Numbered from the stretch's first letter, positions 8,763 through 17,528 are shown. The stretch: 64,000 bases of DNA from Mycobacterium sp. 852013-50091_SCH5140682 (GCF_001665685.1 NZ_LZTB01000063.1:1-64000); one strand, 5' to 3'. The notes: generated by a model from the letters alone, not told the origin. Numbers and translations are program-made.

Positions 8763-9199
8763 GGCAGTTTGCCGGCGAGGTAGCGGACGGCGTACTCGTA
8801 TCCCGCGGGGCCGGCCCCGGCGATGACCATCTCGGCGACTGCCGACACGTAGGAGTGGTGCCGGAACGGTTCGCGGCGGTGGATGTTGCTCAAATGCACT
8901 TCGGCGACCGGCAATTCGACCGAGGTGAGGGCGTCGGGGATGGCCACCGAGGTGTGGCTGTAGGCGCCAGGGTTGATGATGATGCCCGCACAGTCGGCCC
9001 GGGCCGCGTGGATGGCGTCGATGAGGACGCCCTCGTGGTTGCTCTGCACGGCGCGTACCTCGAAGCCGAGTTCGGCGGCCAGCGCACTCACCGATGCCTC
9101 GATCTCGGGCAGGGTGGTGGCGCCGTACACCTCGGGCTGGCGGGTGCCCAGCAGGTTGAGGTTGGGCCCGTTGAGCAGGAGCAGTCGGCGAGCGGTCAC
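8759..9199 (-). CDS. aroQ: Type II 3-dehydroquinate dehydratase
   Basis: A 146-residue cytosolic enzyme interconverting 3-dehydroquinate and 3-dehydroshikimate. The type II signatures are clear: LLLLNGPNLNLLGTRQPEVYG (catalytic Arg and Tyr loop), QSNHEGVLID, INPGAYSHTSVA and EVHLSNIHRREPFRHHS (catalytic His region). It uses a GTG start at 9199 that overlaps the TGA of quiC by 4 bp, so the two are translationally coupled. In this setting it feeds dehydroshikimate from quinate breakdown to QuiC. It may be catabolic rather than the housekeeping chorismate-pathway enzyme, or may serve both. Confidence 0.95.
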   Translation of the reverse strand: MTARRLLLLNGPNLNLLGTRQPEVYGATTLPEIEASVSALAAELGFEVRAVQSNHEGVLIDAIHAARADCAGIIINPGAYSHTSVAIPDALTSVELPVAEVHLSNIHRREPFRHHSYVSAVAEMVIAGAGPAGYEYAVRYLAGKLP

Positions 9200-10980
9200 C
9201 TCAGTACGGTACCGACGCCACTGCGCTGGGCAGCAAGGCGGACCGGCGCATTGTCAGTGCCGTATCCGTCATAACCGTCGACCCGCTGCACGAACTCGAA
9301 GAACACCGTGCCCACGGTGCGTGTGTAGAAGTGGATGAAACTGCCCGCGCCGGCTCGGTCGTAGAGCAGGTTGAGCTCGCGCAGTTCGGCGACCACAGCA
9401 TCGTCGAGGCCGAAGCGCCCGGACAAATAGTCGTAGTAGTTGTCCGGTACCCGCAGGAAGGACAGTCCGTTGGCGGCCGCCGCGCGGGCCAGCGCGACGA
9501 CATCGGTGCAGGCGAAGGCGACGTGCTGGGGCAGGTCCGCGCCGTCGAGGATGTGCGGCGCGACATTGAGCGGCAACCGTACCGAGCAGTCGGCGTTGCG
9601 CATGACCTGGCTGCGGACCAGTCCGCTCGGGCCGGGCACCTCGGCCGGGGCGTCGGCGGACAGGCCGAAGACGCTGGTGAGGAACAGCACGGCGTCTTCG
9701 GCGGTCTGCCACGGCTGAGAGAGATTGACGTGGTCGATCGCCCGGACGGGCGTCGTCACCCGGTCGGCGCCGCCGTCGAACTCGGCCGCCCACGCCGGCT
9801 CCGCGGTGTCGGAGGTGCTCCAGAAGAACGCGGTGCCGTCGGGGGCCACCGCGGCGCCCAGCGGTTGTTCGGTGGCGTAGGTGCGCCGGTACGCGACCGG
9901 CGCCATCAGTTCGGCAGCCCGGGCGGAGGTCGCGCCGGCGTCAGGCACCTGCAACCCGACGGCCGCTACGTGCGGTACCTGATCGCGGGCCTGCTGCTCG
10001 TTGAGCACGACGCGCGCCTGCCCTGCCGACCACAGCGACACCGGTTTGCTGCGGTGCCGCCCGCGCGGGGTGAAGCCGAGCTGGCCCAGCATCACCTCGA
10101 CCTCGCTGGTGTCCTCGGCCTTGATCTCGACGAAGTCGAAACCGGTGGGCGGCTTGGCCTCGGTCAGCACATGCGAGACCTGGTCGGCGAGCCAGCGCAG
10201 CGACCGCAGCGCGTGCACGGCGGTGTGGCCCGGGTCGGTCTGCCGGAACGTGTCGTTGAAGACCTCCAACGACAGCGGCCCGGTGTACCCGGCGGCCAGG
10301 GTGTGCCGGACGAAGGCGGGCAGGTCGAAGGCCCCTTCGCCGGGGAACAGCCGGTGATGCCGACTCCACGACAAGACGTCCATGGTGAGGGCGGGCGCGT
10401 CGGCCAACTGCAGGTAGAAGATCTTTTCCCCGTCGATGTCCTCGATGGCGGCGGGGTCGTGGCCGCGGGAGAGCACATGGAAACTGTCCAGGCACACACC
10501 GACATTCGGGTGGTCGGCGAGCTCGACGATGCGCCACGCGCGCCGGTAGTCGTCGACGAACCGGCCCCAGGCGAGCGCCTCGAATGCGATCCGGATGCCG
10601 TAGCGGGCCGCGATATCGCCGATGCGGCGCAACTGGTCGGCGGAGACTTCCTCGGAGTCGACGGTGGCGGTCGCGACGTTGCTGCAGACCAGAACGGTGT
10701 CGATGCCGAGCCGCTGCGCGGTGGCAAACGTCGCGGCGGCCCGTCGCAGGTTGTCGGTGAACGTCGCCTCGTCGACGCCTTCGAGGTCACGCAGCGGTTG
10801 GTAGAGATCCAGGCTCAACCCCAGCCTGCGGGCCAGGTGGCGGATCTCCTCAGGCGAGTGATCGCTGGCGATCAGATCGGGTTCGAAGATCTCGACGCCG
10901 TCGAAACCCGCGGCGGCGCAGGCGTGCAGCTTCTCGACCAGCGAGCCGGAGAGCGAGACGGTGGCGATCGACATCCTCAT
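9196..10980 (-). CDS. quiC: 3-dehydroshikimate dehydratase fused to HPPD-like domain (QuiC)
   Basis: A 594-residue protein in two parts. Residues about 1-275 are a xylose-isomerase-type TIM barrel of the sugar-phosphate isomerase family (GFDGVEIFEPDL, IAFEALAWGRFVDDY, NVGVCLDSFHVLSRG, PLSLEVFNDTF), with the Glu/Asp/His metal ligands expected of dehydroshikimate dehydratase. Residues about 290-590 are 4-hydroxyphenylpyruvate-dioxygenase-like, with IDHVNLS, QHVAFACTD and FFEFVQR around the metal positions. This architecture is that of the fused bacterial QuiC enzymes that make protocatechuate. Start chosen as ATG at 10980 (MRMSIATVSLSG); 10974 is an alternative. A strong operator-like dyad lies just upstream. 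Confidence 0.92.
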   Translation of the reverse strand: MRMSIATVSLSGSLVEKLHACAAAGFDGVEIFEPDLIASDHSPEEIRHLARRLGLSLDLYQPLRDLEGVDEATFTDNLRRAAATFATAQRLGIDTVLVCSNVATATVDSEEVSADQLRRIGDIAARYGIRIAFEALAWGRFVDDYRRAWRIVELADHPNVGVCLDSFHVLSRGHDPAAIEDIDGEKIFYLQLADAPALTMDVLSWSRHHRLFPGEGAFDLPAFVRHTLAAGYTGPLSLEVFNDTFRQTDPGHTAVHALRSLRWLADQVSHVLTEAKPPTGFDFVEIKAEDTSEVEVMLGQLGFTPRGRHRSKPVSLWSAGQARVVLNEQQARDQVPHVAAVGLQVPDAGATSARAAELMAPVAYRRTYATEQPLGAAVAPDGTAFFWSTSDTAEPAWAAEFDGGADRVTTPVRAIDHVNLSQPWQTAEDAVLFLTSVFGLSADAPAEVPGPSGLVRSQVMRNADCSVRLPLNVAPHILDGADLPQHVAFACTDVVALARAAAANGLSFLRVPDNYYDYLSGRFGLDDAVVAELRELNLLYDRAGAGSFIHFYTRTVGTVFFEFVQRVDGYDGYGTDNAPVRLAAQRSGVGTVLR

Positions 10981-10987
10981 GGCGTCG

Positions 10988-11009
10988 TAATGTACCAATT
11001 AGTTCATTA
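10988..11009. promoter_or_regulatory. TetR-type operator, quiC/tetR promoter copy
   Basis: A 22-bp interrupted palindrome: TAATG and CATTA at the ends, AC/GT inside and AATT at the centre; 18 of 22 positions are symmetric. It lies 8 bp from the quiC start and about 50 bp from the divergent tetR start. A second element matching at 16 of 22 positions sits before the quinate/shikimate dehydrogenase gene, so both are probably bound by the intervening TetR protein. Confidence 0.75.
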
Positions 11010-11060
11010 GAGTGGAAGAGGGCGCAGTGATCCGCCGTTCGCCCAGTAAGCTCACCGGAC

Positions 11061-11705
11061 ATGGCCGCCAAGCCCAAAGCCGAGTTGCAACGCGATGCCG
11101 AACGCACGCGCGCGGAGTTGCTCGAGGTGGCCACCGAGGTGTTCGCCGAGTCGGGCTATTCGGGCGCCCGCGTCGACGAGATCGCCGAGCGCACGCGCAC
11201 CACCAAGCGGATGATCTACTACTACTTCGGCGGCAAAGAGCAGCTCTACCTGGCCGTTCTGGAGAATGCGTACCGCGGGATCCGCGAGGCCGAACAGAAG
11301 CTGCGGGTCGATCACGACAATCCGGTAGTGGCGATCCGCCGACTGGCCGAGGTGACGTTCGACCACCACATCGCCCACGACGCCTTCATTCGTCTGGTGT
11401 CGATCGAGAACATCCACCGCGGCGAATTCATTCGGCAGCTTCGTGAGCTGCCCGAACTCTCGGCCCCCGCCACCTCCCTGCTCGACGAGATCCTGCGCGA
11501 CGGCCGCGCCGCCGGCATGTTCCGCGATGACGTCGACGCCCTCGACGTACACCTGGTGATCAGCTCCTACTGCGTATTCCAGGTGGCCAACCGCTACACC
11601 TTCGGCTACCTGTTCGGCACCGACCTCACCGAGACGTCGCGCCGGGCCCACCTGCGGCGCATGCTCGGCGACGTGGTGGTCGGCTGGCTCACCAGCCAGG
11701 CCTGA
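11061..11705 (+). CDS. TetR-family regulator of quinate/protocatechuate genes
   Basis: A 214-residue protein: N-terminal TetR DNA-binding domain (AELLEVATEVFAESGYSGAR, VDEIAERTRTTKRMIYYYF) and an all-helical C-terminal ligand domain with ASR-like SYCVFQVANRYTF segment. It lies between the divergent quiC-aroQ unit and the co-oriented dehydrogenase/transporter/pca operon, and both promoters carry a related 22-bp dyad. By analogy with the qsu regulon of corynebacteria (which uses a LysR-type regulator), the inducer could be a pathway metabolite such as dehydroshikimate, protocatechuate or quinate; that part is inference. Confidence 0.9.
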   Translation: MAAKPKAELQRDAERTRAELLEVATEVFAESGYSGARVDEIAERTRTTKRMIYYYFGGKEQLYLAVLENAYRGIREAEQKLRVDHDNPVVAIRRLAEVTFDHHIAHDAFIRLVSIENIHRGEFIRQLRELPELSAPATSLLDEILRDGRAAGMFRDDVDALDVHLVISSYCVFQVANRYTFGYLFGTDLTETSRRAHLRRMLGDVVVGWLTSQA

Positions 11706-11776
11706 TCGGCCCCGAACCGGAGATCCACCTCACATCGCGCCCTTGACGCGATCGGCATCACAGTGCTCTACTTTCC

Positions 11777-11798
11777 GTACGAACCAGTTAGTACATTA
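11777..11798. promoter_or_regulatory. TetR-type operator, aroE/pca operon copy
   Basis: Matches the 10988-11009 element at 16 of 22 positions, most strongly in the right half (ACCAGTTAGTACATTA compared with ACCAATTAGTTCATTA). It ends 14 bp before the dehydrogenase start, a position where a bound repressor would block the promoter or an almost leaderless transcript. Confidence 0.72.
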
Positions 11799-11812
11799 AG
11801 AAACGAGCGAGC

Positions 11813-12673
11813 ATGACACAGCGGCAGCCCTACTTGGCGGGGCTCATCGGCACCGGCGTCGGCCCCTCGCTGACGCCCGCGCTGCACATGGCCGAAGGCC
11901 GAGCACAGGGGCTCGAATACGTCTACCGCACCCTGGACCTCAACGTTCTCGGACTCTCCCCCGACCAGGTCGGCGAGATGCTCACCTGGGCCCGCCGGCT
12001 CGGCTACAACGGCCTCAACATCACCCACCCCTGCAAGCAACTCGTCGTCGATCACCTGGACGACATCGACGCCACCGCCCGCACCCTCGGCGCGGTCAAC
12101 ACCGTCGTGTTCCGCGAGGGCCGGGCCGTCGGCTACAACACCGACACCACGGGTTTCGCGCACGGTTTCGCCGATGGGCTGCCCGGCGCCGACACCACAT
12201 CGGTGGCCCTGGTGGGCGCAGGTGGTGCGGGCACCGCGGTCGCCGACGCCCTGTTGCGGCTGGGCACCGCCCACTTGAGCATCGTCGATCTCGACGTCGA
12301 CCGGGCTTCGGCACTCGCCCACGAACTCACCGTCCGTCACCCGGACGCGCGCATCGAGGCCTCGTCGTTCGACAAGCTCTCGGTACTGCTGCCCAACACG
12401 GACGGCCTCGTACACGCCACCCCGACCGGCATGGCCGAACACCCCGGCGTGCCCTTCGACACCGATCTGCTGCACCCCGACATGTGGGTCGCCGACATCG
12501 TGTACCGCCCGCTGGACACCGCCCTGCTCCAGGACGCACGCGCCGCCGGTTGCCGGACCCTCGACGGCGGGCACATGGCTGTCTATCAGGCCGTCGACGC
12601 GTTCGCCCTGATCACCGGCATCACCCCGGACGCCGCCAGGATGTCCGCCCATTTCCGCGATCTTGTCTCGTAA
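11813..12673 (+). CDS. Quinate/shikimate dehydrogenase (AroE family)
   Basis: A 286-residue NAD(P)-dependent oxidoreductase of the shikimate dehydrogenase family. The substrate-binding domain has GPSLTPALH and NITHPCKQ with catalytic Lys75, and NTDTTGF (Asn109/Asp111); the nucleotide domain has VALVGAGGAGTAVADALL and the acidic DLDVDRA turn that favours NAD over NADP. GPSLTPA rather than the usual SxS in the substrate loop resembles catabolic quinate/shikimate dehydrogenases (QsuD type). It heads the operon of MFS transporter and pcaHGBC and has an operator-like site immediately upstream, so a catabolic role oxidising quinate or shikimate is most likely. Confidence 0.88.
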   Translation: MTQRQPYLAGLIGTGVGPSLTPALHMAEGRAQGLEYVYRTLDLNVLGLSPDQVGEMLTWARRLGYNGLNITHPCKQLVVDHLDDIDATARTLGAVNTVVFREGRAVGYNTDTTGFAHGFADGLPGADTTSVALVGAGGAGTAVADALLRLGTAHLSIVDLDVDRASALAHELTVRHPDARIEASSFDKLSVLLPNTDGLVHATPTGMAEHPGVPFDTDLLHPDMWVADIVYRPLDTALLQDARAAGCRTLDGGHMAVYQAVDAFALITGITPDAARMSAHFRDLVS

Positions 12674-12714
12674 ACCGTCTCAGCCCAGCACAATTCGACT
12701 TTGAGGAGCACGCC

Positions 12715-14049
12715 ATGACCACAACCGCCCCGCACCCTCCAGACGCCTCGATCGGGCGGACCCCACGGCGCGCCGCGCTGGCCAGCTTCATGGGCAGCGC
12801 CGTCGAGTACTACGACTTCTTCCTGTTCGGCTCGGCAGCAGCGCTGATCTTCCCGCACGTGTTCTTCCCGTCCGGCGACAAGGCGGCCCTGGTCATGTCG
12901 TTCGCCACCTTCGGATTCGCCTACATCGCCCGCCCCATCGGTGCCTTCGTACTGGGCCATTTCGGTGACCGCGTCGGCCGCCAACGGGTCCTCATGTTCA
13001 CCCTCGTGCTGATGGGCCTGTCGACCTTCCTGATCGGCTGTCTGCCGACCTTCGACACCATCGGCTGGGCCGCGCCCGCACTGCTGGTTATCTGCCGTCT
13101 GATGCAAGGCTTTTCGGCAGCCGGCGAGCAAGCCGGAGCCAGCTCACTCACCCTGGAGCACTCCCCCGACGACCAACGCGCCTACTACACGTCATGGACC
13201 CTGACCGGAACCCAGGGCGGGCTCATCCTGGCCTCACTGATCCTCATCCCGTTCGTCTCCCTGCCCGACGAGGTCAAGTACAGCTGGGGTTGGCGGGTGC
13301 CGTTCTGGATGAGCGCCGTGGTGGTCGTCGTCGCGTACTTCATCCGTCGTCGGCTGCACGAAACACCGCAGTTCACCGAGGCGAAGGCCGCGGGCACCAT
13401 CGCCCGGATGCCGCTGATCCCGTTGCTGCGCAACCACTGGGCTGACGTGCTGCGCGTCATCTTCTGCGCGTTCATCGCCGCGGTTTCGACAGTGTTCGGC
13501 AACCTGGCCATCGCCTACGGCAAGGAGGTGGGCCTGCCCGCCGACATCACGCTGTGGCTGGTGGTGGCGGCCAACGTGGTCGCGCTGGGCACCCAGCCCC
13601 TCTTCGGCAAGCTGGCCGACCGGATCGGCCGCAAACCGGTGTTCATCTACGGCGCACTGTCTTCTGCGGTGATGATGCCCTTCTACATGTTGTCCATGAG
13701 CGGCGGCAACCAGGTGCTCATCTTCGCGCTTGCGGTGGCGACCTTCTCCTTCGGCTACGCCGCGGCCAACGCCGTCTGGCCGTCCTTCTACGGCGAGATG
13801 TTCTCCACCCAGGTGCGCTTCTCCGGCGTGGCGATCGGCACCCAATTAGGTTTCCTGGTAGCAGGTTTCGCACCGTCGATCGTCACCGCACTCGGCGGCG
13901 TCCGGGACGGCGGCTGGGTGGTGATCAGCATCTTCACCGCCGTGGTCTGCCTCATCGCCGCAGGCGCCGCCCTGACGGCCCGCGAGACCCGGGGGGTGCC
14001 CACAGAACTGCTGGGCACTCGCGCGACCGCCAAGACTGCCGCGCAGTGA
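12715..14049 (+). CDS. MFS transporter, metabolite:H+ symporter family
   Basis: A 444-residue, 12-helix transporter of the metabolite:H+ symporter branch (ShiA/KgtP/PcaT type). Landmarks: GSAVEYYDFFLFGSAAALIF in helix 1, HFGDRVGRQRVL loop motif, and LADRIGRKPVFIYG in the second half. The ATG at 12715 is preceded by TTGAGGAG. It stands between the quinate/shikimate dehydrogenase gene and pcaH in one transcription unit, so uptake of shikimate, quinate or protocatechuate is the likely job. Substrate is inferred from context only. Confidence 0.9.
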   Translation: MTTTAPHPPDASIGRTPRRAALASFMGSAVEYYDFFLFGSAAALIFPHVFFPSGDKAALVMSFATFGFAYIARPIGAFVLGHFGDRVGRQRVLMFTLVLMGLSTFLIGCLPTFDTIGWAAPALLVICRLMQGFSAAGEQAGASSLTLEHSPDDQRAYYTSWTLTGTQGGLILASLILIPFVSLPDEVKYSWGWRVPFWMSAVVVVVAYFIRRRLHETPQFTEAKAAGTIARMPLIPLLRNHWADVLRVIFCAFIAAVSTVFGNLAIAYGKEVGLPADITLWLVVAANVVALGTQPLFGKLADRIGRKPVFIYGALSSAVMMPFYMLSMSGGNQVLIFALAVATFSFGYAAANAVWPSFYGEMFSTQVRFSGVAIGTQLGFLVAGFAPSIVTALGGVRDGGWVVISIFTAVVCLIAAGAALTARETRGVPTELLGTRATAKTAAQ

Positions 14050-14066
14050 GAGTGAAAGAGCCCACC

Positions 14067-14846
14067 GTGAAGATCATCGACACCAATCCCGACAGCGCCT
14101 CGGCAAGCCAGGCCGAGATCAACGCCGAGATGGCCGCCATCGAAACCGCTTACCTGCAGTCCGGCATCGAGGAAACCCAGCCGCGGCTGGACTACGCCCC
14201 GTACCGCAGCAGCCTGCTGCGCCACCCGACCAAGGACCTGCACCACGCCGATCCCGAGACCCTCGAGCTCAGCGCTCCGGTGTTCGGCGCACGCGATGTG
14301 CACCCACTGGAATCCGATCTCACCATTGCGCACCACGGTGAGCCGATCGGCGAGCGCATCGTCGTCACCGGACGCATCGTCGACGGAGACGGCAGGCCGG
14401 TGCGCCGCCAACTCGTCGAGATCTGGCAAGCCAACTCGGCGGGCCGCTACATCCACAAGCGCGACCAGCATCGGGCACCGTTGGACCCCAACTTCACCGG
14501 CGTCGGACGCTGCCTCACCGACCACGACGGCACCTACCGGTTCACCACGATCAAACCGGGACCGTACCCGTGGAAGAACCACCACAACGCATGGCGGCCT
14601 GCGCACATTCACTTCTCGCTGTTCGGCACGGATTTCACGCAGCGGATGATCACCCAGATGTACTTCCCCGGCGACCCACTGTTCGCGCTGGACCCGATCT
14701 ATCAGTCGATCACCGACGCCAAGGCCCGCGACCGCCTCGTCGCCACCTACGACCACGACGTCACCACGCACGAGTGGTGCACCGGCTACCGCTGGGACAT
14801 CGTCCTGACCGGTTCGCAGCGCACATATTTCGAGGAGAACCACTGA
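14067..14846 (+). CDS. pcaH: Protocatechuate 3,4-dioxygenase beta subunit
   Basis: A 259-residue iron-binding subunit of the intradiol dioxygenase that opens protocatechuate to beta-carboxy-cis,cis-muconate. The intradiol core is visible: VDGDGRPVRRQLVEIWQANS, then the iron ligands in IKPGPYPWKNH (Tyr) and WRPAHIHFSLFG (two His), and TQMYFPGDP. Start set at GTG 14067 (VKIIDTNPDS) because AAAGAG lies 6 bases before it; an upstream GTG at 14052 is possible. Its TGA shares one base with the pcaG ATG, indicating coupled translation of the two subunits. Confidence 0.94.
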   Translation: MKIIDTNPDSASASQAEINAEMAAIETAYLQSGIEETQPRLDYAPYRSSLLRHPTKDLHHADPETLELSAPVFGARDVHPLESDLTIAHHGEPIGERIVVTGRIVDGDGRPVRRQLVEIWQANSAGRYIHKRDQHRAPLDPNFTGVGRCLTDHDGTYRFTTIKPGPYPWKNHHNAWRPAHIHFSLFGTDFTQRMITQMYFPGDPLFALDPIYQSITDAKARDRLVATYDHDVTTHEWCTGYRWDIVLTGSQRTYFEENH

Positions 14847-15415
14847 TGGGCGCCACGCCACAGGCCACTCTGCTGACGGCCACCCCGGGCCAGACCATCG
14901 GCCCGTTCTACGGCTACGCGCTGCCGTTCGAACGCGGCAACGAGCTTGTCCCCCCGGGCATCCCGGGCGCCATCCGCTTCCATGGCACGGTCACCGACGG
15001 TGACGGCAGACCGGTGCCCGACGCGATGCTGGAGATCTGGCAGGCCGACGCCGAGGGCAACGTCGCACACACCGCGGGTCCGCTACGCCGCGACGGCTGG
15101 ACGTTCACCGGGTTCGGCCGGGTCTCCACCGACGACGAAGGCCACTTCGGTTTCAGCACAGTCGAACCCGGGGCCACCGATCCAGGCCGTGCCCCGTTCA
15201 TCGCCGTCACCGTGTTCGGGCGCGGCTTGCTCAACCGCCTGTTCACCCGCGCCTATGTGCCCGGTCCGAACTGCGCCGCCGAACCGCTGCTGGCCGGCCT
15301 GCCCGCGGACCGCAGGCAGACATTGATCGCCGAACGCGACGCGCAAGGCCTGCGGTTCGACATCCGATTGCAGGGTCGCGACGAGACGGTCTTCCTGCGG
15401 TATCCGGGCCAGTGA
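14846..15415 (+). CDS. pcaG: Protocatechuate 3,4-dioxygenase alpha subunit
   Basis: A 189-residue partner of PcaH with the same intradiol fold (TPGQTIGPFYGYALPF at the N-terminus, VTDGDGRPVPDAMLEIWQAD, FIAVTVFGRGLLNRLFTRAY). It lacks the His pair that binds iron in the beta subunit, as usual for alpha subunits. Its ATG overlaps the pcaH stop (TGATG) and its stop overlaps the GTG of pcaB (GTGA), so pcaH-pcaG-pcaB are translated in series. Confidence 0.94.
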   Translation: MGATPQATLLTATPGQTIGPFYGYALPFERGNELVPPGIPGAIRFHGTVTDGDGRPVPDAMLEIWQADAEGNVAHTAGPLRRDGWTFTGFGRVSTDDEGHFGFSTVEPGATDPGRAPFIAVTVFGRGLLNRLFTRAYVPGPNCAAEPLLAGLPADRRQTLIAERDAQGLRFDIRLQGRDETVFLRYPGQ

Positions 15416-16608
15416 CCGACCTCTTCTGGCCCGGCGACCACCGAGCAGGGCCCGTGATGAGCGAGGCGGCGTTCCTCGGCGCGCTGGTGGCAACCGAAAA
15501 CGCCTGGCTGGCAACCCTTGTCGCGGCAGGCGTGGCTCCCCCGGCGGCGGCCACAGAGCTCGGCACGCTGGTCGGGCGGGCGGATCTGGACGAGATCGCC
15601 GTCGGCGCCGAGCGGGACGGCAACCCCGTCACCGGCCTGGTGGGCCTGCTGCGGTCCCGGGCAGGCGTCGAGGCGGCACGGTGGCTGCACCGCGGACTGA
15701 CCAGTCAGGACGTGCTCGATACCGCCCTGATGCTGTGTCTGCGCGACGCCTTGGCCGCGGTGCGCCGAGACCTCACCACCCAGGTGCGCCGCCTGGTGGA
15801 GCTGATCGAAACGCACCGTGGCGCACCGATGCTCACCCATACCCTGACCCAGCCGGCATTGCCCGGCACGGCGGGGCGCAAATTCGCGATCTGGCTCACC
15901 GCCGTCCTCGATGCGGGCGACACGCTCGATGCCCTACCCGAGCCCGCGGTTTCGGCAGGCGGTGCGGCAGGCTCCCTGGCGGCGACCACCGAGCTCACCG
16001 GATCAGCGCAGGCGGCGCTGCGCCTCGTCGAACAGTGGTCGGGCGCACTGGGATTAGCGCCTGCGGCGCCGTGGCACACCACGCGGTCACCCATCACGCG
16101 GACCGGTGACGCCCTGGTGGGGTGCTGCGACGCCTGGGGGCACATCGCCAACGACGTCGCCGCCGGGGTTCGCACCGGCGAGCTGGCCGAGAGCTCCGGG
16201 GGCGGATCGTCGACCATGCCGCACAAGAACAATCCGGTGCTGACGGTGCTGTTGCGCCGCGCCGCCCTTACCGCGCCACCGCTGGGCGCCACGCTGCACG
16301 CGGCGTCGGCCGCCGGCGTCGACGAACGCGCCGACGGGGGCTGGCATGCCGAATGGGCCACCGTGACCACGCTGGCCCGTCGCACCGTGGTGGCCGGTTC
16401 GCAGGCCACGGATCTGCTGGCCGGGCTGCAGTTCCACTCGGCCCGCGCTGCCGCCAATCAAGCTGCAGCACAAGGTATTTACGACGAACAGCAGACCATG
16501 AGCACGTTGACCGGGAAGCCCCCCGCGCCGGATTATCTGGGTGCCACCGAGGCGCTCGTCGACATCGCGGTGCGGCGAGCACACCAGTATCTGAAGGAGA
16601 CGTCATGA
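15412..16608 (+). CDS. pcaB: 3-carboxy-cis,cis-muconate cycloisomerase
   Basis: A 398-residue member of the fumarase/argininosuccinate lyase superfamily converting carboxymuconate to gamma-carboxymuconolactone. The signature loop SSTMPHKNNPV is present, as are RGLTSQDVLDTALML and LTHTLTQPALPGTAG. It starts at GTG 15412 inside the pcaG stop codon and ends within the pcaC start (ATGA). It is shorter than the roughly 450-residue proteobacterial enzymes, lacking much of the C-terminal region, which is common in actinobacterial PcaB. Confidence 0.93.
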   Translation: MTDLFWPGDHRAGPVMSEAAFLGALVATENAWLATLVAAGVAPPAAATELGTLVGRADLDEIAVGAERDGNPVTGLVGLLRSRAGVEAARWLHRGLTSQDVLDTALMLCLRDALAAVRRDLTTQVRRLVELIETHRGAPMLTHTLTQPALPGTAGRKFAIWLTAVLDAGDTLDALPEPAVSAGGAAGSLAATTELTGSAQAALRLVEQWSGALGLAPAAPWHTTRSPITRTGDALVGCCDAWGHIANDVAAGVRTGELAESSGGGSSTMPHKNNPVLTVLLRRAALTAPPLGATLHAASAAGVDERADGGWHAEWATVTTLARRTVVAGSQATDLLAGLQFHSARAAANQAAAQGIYDEQQTMSTLTGKPPAPDYLGATEALVDIAVRRAHQYLKETS

Positions 16609-16979
16609 GCACCTACGACGACGGCATGGCGGTGCGCCGCGAAGTGCTCGGCGACGCGCACGTCGACCAGGCCACCGCAGCCACCACGGAGTTCACCGCC
16701 GACTTCCAGCATATGATCACCCGCTACGCCTGGGGCGAGATCTGGACCCGCCCCGGCCTGGACCGGCGCAGCCGGTCGTTGATCACGCTCACCGCAATGG
16801 TCGCCCGCGCCCACCACGACGAACTGGCCATGCATGTCCGTGCTGCGCGGCGCAACGGCGTCACTGTGGAGGAGATCAAAGAGCTGCTGCTGCAGACCGC
16901 GATCTACTGCAGCGTCCCCGACGCCAACACCGCGTTCCGCATCGCGAGCCGTGTGCTCGCCGAGGACGGCGAGATCTGA
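16605..16979 (+). CDS. pcaC: 4-carboxymuconolactone decarboxylase
   Basis: A 124-residue AhpD-like helical protein (DFQHMITRYAWGEIWTRPGL, RSLITLTAMVARAHHDELAM, EEIKELLLQTAIYCSVPDAN) that decarboxylates gamma-carboxymuconolactone to beta-ketoadipate enol-lactone. It is stand-alone; in many actinobacteria this domain is fused to the enol-lactone hydrolase as PcaL. The hydrolase here is the separate pcaD gene near 48 kb. Last gene of the operon beginning at 11813. Confidence 0.94.
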   Translation: MSTYDDGMAVRREVLGDAHVDQATAATTEFTADFQHMITRYAWGEIWTRPGLDRRSRSLITLTAMVARAHHDELAMHVRAARRNGVTVEEIKELLLQTAIYCSVPDANTAFRIASRVLAEDGEI

Positions 16980-16998
16980 CCGACGTAGGGTGGGCCGC

Positions 16999-17505
16999 AT
17001 GCGCATCGCCGTGACCGTCGGGGTCGTAGCTGTCACCGCCGCATTCGTGCTGGCGCCGACCGCGGCTGCCGACAGTGAGGGCGCGTTGGCCGACGGCCAG
17101 GTGCTGACGGCCTTCGACACGCAGGATCCCGCGATCGGGCGGCTGGACCCTCAGCTGCTGGCCGCCATCCAGCACGCCACCACCGCCGCTGCGGCCGACG
17201 GCGTGACCATGACGATCAACTCGGGCTGGCGGTCGCCGGAATTCCAACAACGCTTGCTGGATCAGGCGGTACAGACCTACGGCAGCATGGCGGCCGCGCG
17301 CCAGTACGTACAGACGCCCGAACAGTCCAAGCACGTCATGGGCCAAGCGGTCGACGTGGGCGGCCCGGGCGCCGACCAGTGGCTCATCGCCAACGGCGCG
17401 CGATTCGGCCTGTGCCGGATCTACGCCAATGAGCTCTGGCATTTCGAGCTCGCCGCCGACCCGTTCGGCACCTGTCCCCCGTTGCTACCCGACGCGGCGG
17501 GCTGA
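16999..17505 (+). CDS. Exported M15-family D,D-carboxypeptidase (VanY-like)
   Basis: A 168-residue protein with an N-terminal signal peptide (MRIAVTVGVVAVTAAFVLAP, then AAAD) and a small M15 peptidase domain. The zinc-binding pattern is clear: SKHVMGQAVDV (His and Asp) and NELWHFEL (His). It would act outside the membrane, trimming the terminal D-Ala from peptidoglycan stem peptides. The ATG at 16999 gives a proper signal peptide. It is about 20 bp after pcaC but functionally belongs with the cell-wall/core genes that follow. Confidence 0.88.
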   Translation: MRIAVTVGVVAVTAAFVLAPTAAADSEGALADGQVLTAFDTQDPAIGRLDPQLLAAIQHATTAAAADGVTMTINSGWRSPEFQQRLLDQAVQTYGSMAAARQYVQTPEQSKHVMGQAVDVGGPGADQWLIANGARFGLCRIYANELWHFELAADPFGTCPPLLPDAAG

Positions 17506-17528
17506 CAACACCGATAGGCTCATGCCCC

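Noticed and set aside
9331..11010. 559-residue plus-strand open frame opposite quiC
   Set aside because: Shadow of quiC; no domain and it runs through the operator.
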